5,777 nt of DNA from Deltaproteobacteria bacterium (GTDB lineage Bacteria; Desulfobacterota; BSN033; UBA1163): positions 1-5,777 of the forward strand of contig VGRU01000225.1 of NCBI GenBank assembly GCA_016875255.1. The letters run 5' to 3'. How positions within the stretch are numbered: the first letter of the stretch is position 1; every line of letters starts with the position of its first letter. Under the pieces are notes generated by a model. The model saw only the letters and a program-made list of their open reading frames with translations. It was not told the DNA's origin and searched no databases. This document shows, piece after piece, positions 4,530 to 5,777 of the stretch. The translations under genes were made by a program, and so were the position numbers.

Positions 4530-5396
4530 ATGGTGAGACAGTTGGGCGACTGGCTTGAGGTGGCCAGGGTTATCCAATATCTGAAGGTGCGTGAAAGAAG
4601 AGAAGGGGGGTTCAGTCTCACCCCAGACCTTTACCCTGGCATTGAGGACACCTATTATGCCATTCGTACATTACAGATGTTAAGCAGAAGGGCGGATCGG
4701 AGGAAGACCCGAAATTACCTGAAGACCATTGACTGGAGTCAAGTGAACTCTCCAAGGATCATCTACATGCTTGTCTACCTTCATGTTGGATTAAATATAA
4801 GGTTTCCCCTCCCCTTAAGGAACCTTCTCAACAATGATTGGATAGAATCCCGGACCCTTGATGCCTGGTACTTTACCGATGCGATCCGTAAACTTCTTCG
4901 CAAACCCTTCAAACCGTTCGATTCCCTTTCTAATTTAAAGTTTCATGAACAGGAGAATTTGCAGGCTCTTCGTAAGAAGGTTTCGATATCACTTGATCGA
5001 GGTATTGATTTAAAAAGAGAAGAGATCATTCAATGGGTTCATTGCTGTCAGAATGGAGACGGCGGGTTCGGATTCTATCCCGGCACAACCTCGTTTATGG
5101 AAAACACGTACTGTGCGCTTGACATCCTATCCAAGCTCAAAGACACTCCGCCGAGGATCGATGCCTGCAAGGATTACATTCTCAATTGCCAGACCAAAAG
5201 CGGCGGCTTTGGCAGAGCTCCGATGAGTTTTCCTTTTATCGAAAGCACCTTTCATGCGGTTGCGGGGTTGTTTATGTTATCTAAATTGAGCGATTCACCC
5301 TATTTCACAAGGGAGGCAGGGATGCCTCAAACCCTTTTAGAATGCGATACGTTGAAAGTTTGGGCAATTGACCATAAGCTTTCACCAAACAGGTGA
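4530..5396 (+). CDS. Prenyltransferase/squalene-oxidase repeat (alpha-alpha toroid) protein
   Basis: A 288-aa protein with no signal peptide or membrane segment. Three repeats of the PF00432-type kind can be seen: residues ~23-51 (REGGFSL..., IEDTYYAIRTLQML), ~171-203 (CCQNGDGGFGF..., MENTYCALDILSKL) and ~219-252 (NCQTKSGGFGR..., IESTFHAVAGLFML). Each has the glycine-rich turn GGF followed by the 'E.TY.A...L..L' helix that builds the alpha-alpha barrel of protein prenyltransferases and triterpene cyclases. The cyclase DxDD motif is absent. His242 sits where farnesyltransferase beta has a zinc ligand, but the Asp-x-Cys pair is not seen, so catalysis is doubtful; a binding or scaffold role is as likely. 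The middle (60-165) is divergent. The ATG lies 4 nt after the terminator T run without a Shine-Dalgarno site. TTG 4542 (behind GGTGAG) or GTG 4560 could be the true start. A fluoride-ON riboswitch controls it. Confidence 0.85.
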   Translation: MVRQLGDWLEVARVIQYLKVRERREGGFSLTPDLYPGIEDTYYAIRTLQMLSRRADRRKTRNYLKTIDWSQVNSPRIIYMLVYLHVGLNIRFPLPLRNLLNNDWIESRTLDAWYFTDAIRKLLRKPFKPFDSLSNLKFHEQENLQALRKKVSISLDRGIDLKREEIIQWVHCCQNGDGGFGFYPGTTSFMENTYCALDILSKLKDTPPRIDACKDYILNCQTKSGGFGRAPMSFPFIESTFHAVAGLFMLSKLSDSPYFTREAGMPQTLLECDTLKVWAIDHKLSPNR

Positions 5397-5639
5397 TATT
5401 TGAACTATCCCCATGGTTGATTCAACCCATCAAAGGTGATCGCTCTAAAAGGCTTTTCGGCCTCCCCACCTCCCTTGTGAAGGGTGAATCGCTCAATTTA
5501 GGTGTTAAATAAAATGGAAAGAGGAGAAAATCACTCCAGATTGCGGTAAACGGTTAGTTTTAAAATGGGGGTAGATAACCAGCTTTCTAAAGCTTTGAAT
5601 ATCGGTTAATAAAGATGAAAATGAAAGGAGTTTTGAGCC
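5397..5639 (+). other. Intergenic region before the antiporter gene
   Basis: This 243-bp gap has no third fluoride aptamer, no convincing sigma-70 promoter and no intrinsic terminator that I can find. It holds a short near-palindrome ATGGTTGATTCAACCCAT (5413-5430), a direct repeat GGTGATCGCTC (5435-5445) / GGTGAATCGCTC (5483-5494), a weak hairpin CCCTTGTGAAGGG (5472-5484), and AGCTTTCTAAAGCT (5581-5594). None is diagnostic. The antiporter could be read through from the upstream operon or have a promoter I do not recognise. Confidence 0.5.
5625..5630 (+). promoter_or_regulatory. Ribosome binding site of the antiporter gene
   Basis: AAGGAG ends 9 nt before the TTG at 5640. That TTG is the first possible start in its frame because a TGA lies at 5634-5636 just upstream. 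Confidence 0.75.
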
Positions 5640-5777
5640 TTGACTGACCATTATACAGCGTTAATCATTGCATCTCTTGTGTTTCTCGGCGGGGTCATTT
5701 CTGTTGAGACGGGGATCTCGGTCGCCTTAATTGAGATTACGCTGGGGGTGATCGGGGGGAATTTCCTCAATCTCTCG
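5640..5777 (+). CDS. Cation:proton antiporter (CPA2/Kef-like), N-terminal 46 residues; runs off the window
   Basis: The frame begins with TTG and is open to the last base. The visible residues form two hydrophobic helices: ALIIASLVFLGGVISVE (7-23), then SVALIEITLGVIGGNF (27-42). This is the typical start of Na+/H+ exchanger-domain antiporters (PF00999) of the Kef/CPA2 type, where the first helices carry 'G.......LIEI.LG...G'. Such inner-membrane proteins swap Na+ or K+ for protons. Only the start is seen, so ion specificity and any C-terminal TrkA domain are unknown. Antiporters of this broad class are, as I recall, among the genes associated with fluoride riboswitches, which fits its place behind two of them, but no aptamer immediately precedes it here. 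Confidence 0.75.
   Translation, partial: MTDHYTALIIASLVFLGGVISVETGISVALIEITLGVIGGNFLNLS

Noticed and set aside
5397..5639. Third fluoride riboswitch before the antiporter
   Set aside because: Searched for the GGNGATG...CC, AAAC and CTGAT...TCTACTG parts; none occur together. GGTGATCGCTC is only a superficial likeness.

Overview
The window reads like chromosomal DNA of a Gram-negative bacterium. It has an outer-membrane beta-barrel protein, sigma-70-type promoters, Shine-Dalgarno sites and moderate GC. The gene mix and the repeat-bearing intergenic DNA resemble Desulfobacterota/Deltaproteobacteria or Nitrospirota metagenome contigs; that placement is an impression, not something the sequence proves.

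Left part (2-1234, + strand): the 3' end of a gene for a porin-like beta-barrel protein, cut by the window edge. It converges on a minus-strand block (3726 down to 1309) that reads, in transcription order: a strong promoter with an overlapping 16-bp perfect palindrome, an ArsR-family repressor with an unusual cysteine-rich tail, a roughly 125-bp imperfect palindromic repeat with telomere-like tracts, an ABC-2 exporter ATPase, and its permease. ATPase and permease overlap by 4 bp (ATGA). The simplest reading is a self-repressed, metal- or thiol-sensing regulator followed by an exporter, although the inserted repeat makes the operon link uncertain.

Right part (3987-5777, + strand): this is the most interesting region. 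A TTGACT-17-GATAAT promoter is followed by an RNA element matching the fluoride (crcB-motif) riboswitch, fused to an intrinsic terminator, and then a small gene (89 aa) resembling DUF2267. Immediately after it comes a second fluoride-type riboswitch with the same terminator, then a gene for a protein with prenyltransferase/squalene-oxidase (alpha-alpha toroid) repeats. After a 243-bp gap a CPA-type cation:proton antiporter begins and runs off the edge. In both riboswitches the strand that forms the aptamer pseudoknot is also the 5' arm of the terminator, so each should be a fluoride-ON switch. No promoter is evident between the two switches, so the second gene appears to be gated twice on one transcript.

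How the parts may work together: the right half looks like a fluoride-stress locus without a recognised fluoride exporter (crcB/fluc or eriC-F) inside the window. Its two switch-controlled genes are of unknown function, and the antiporter is of a class I recall being linked to fluoride riboswitches. Between the two halves (3727-3986) lies an intergenic stretch with two overlapping inverted repeats and no convincing gene.
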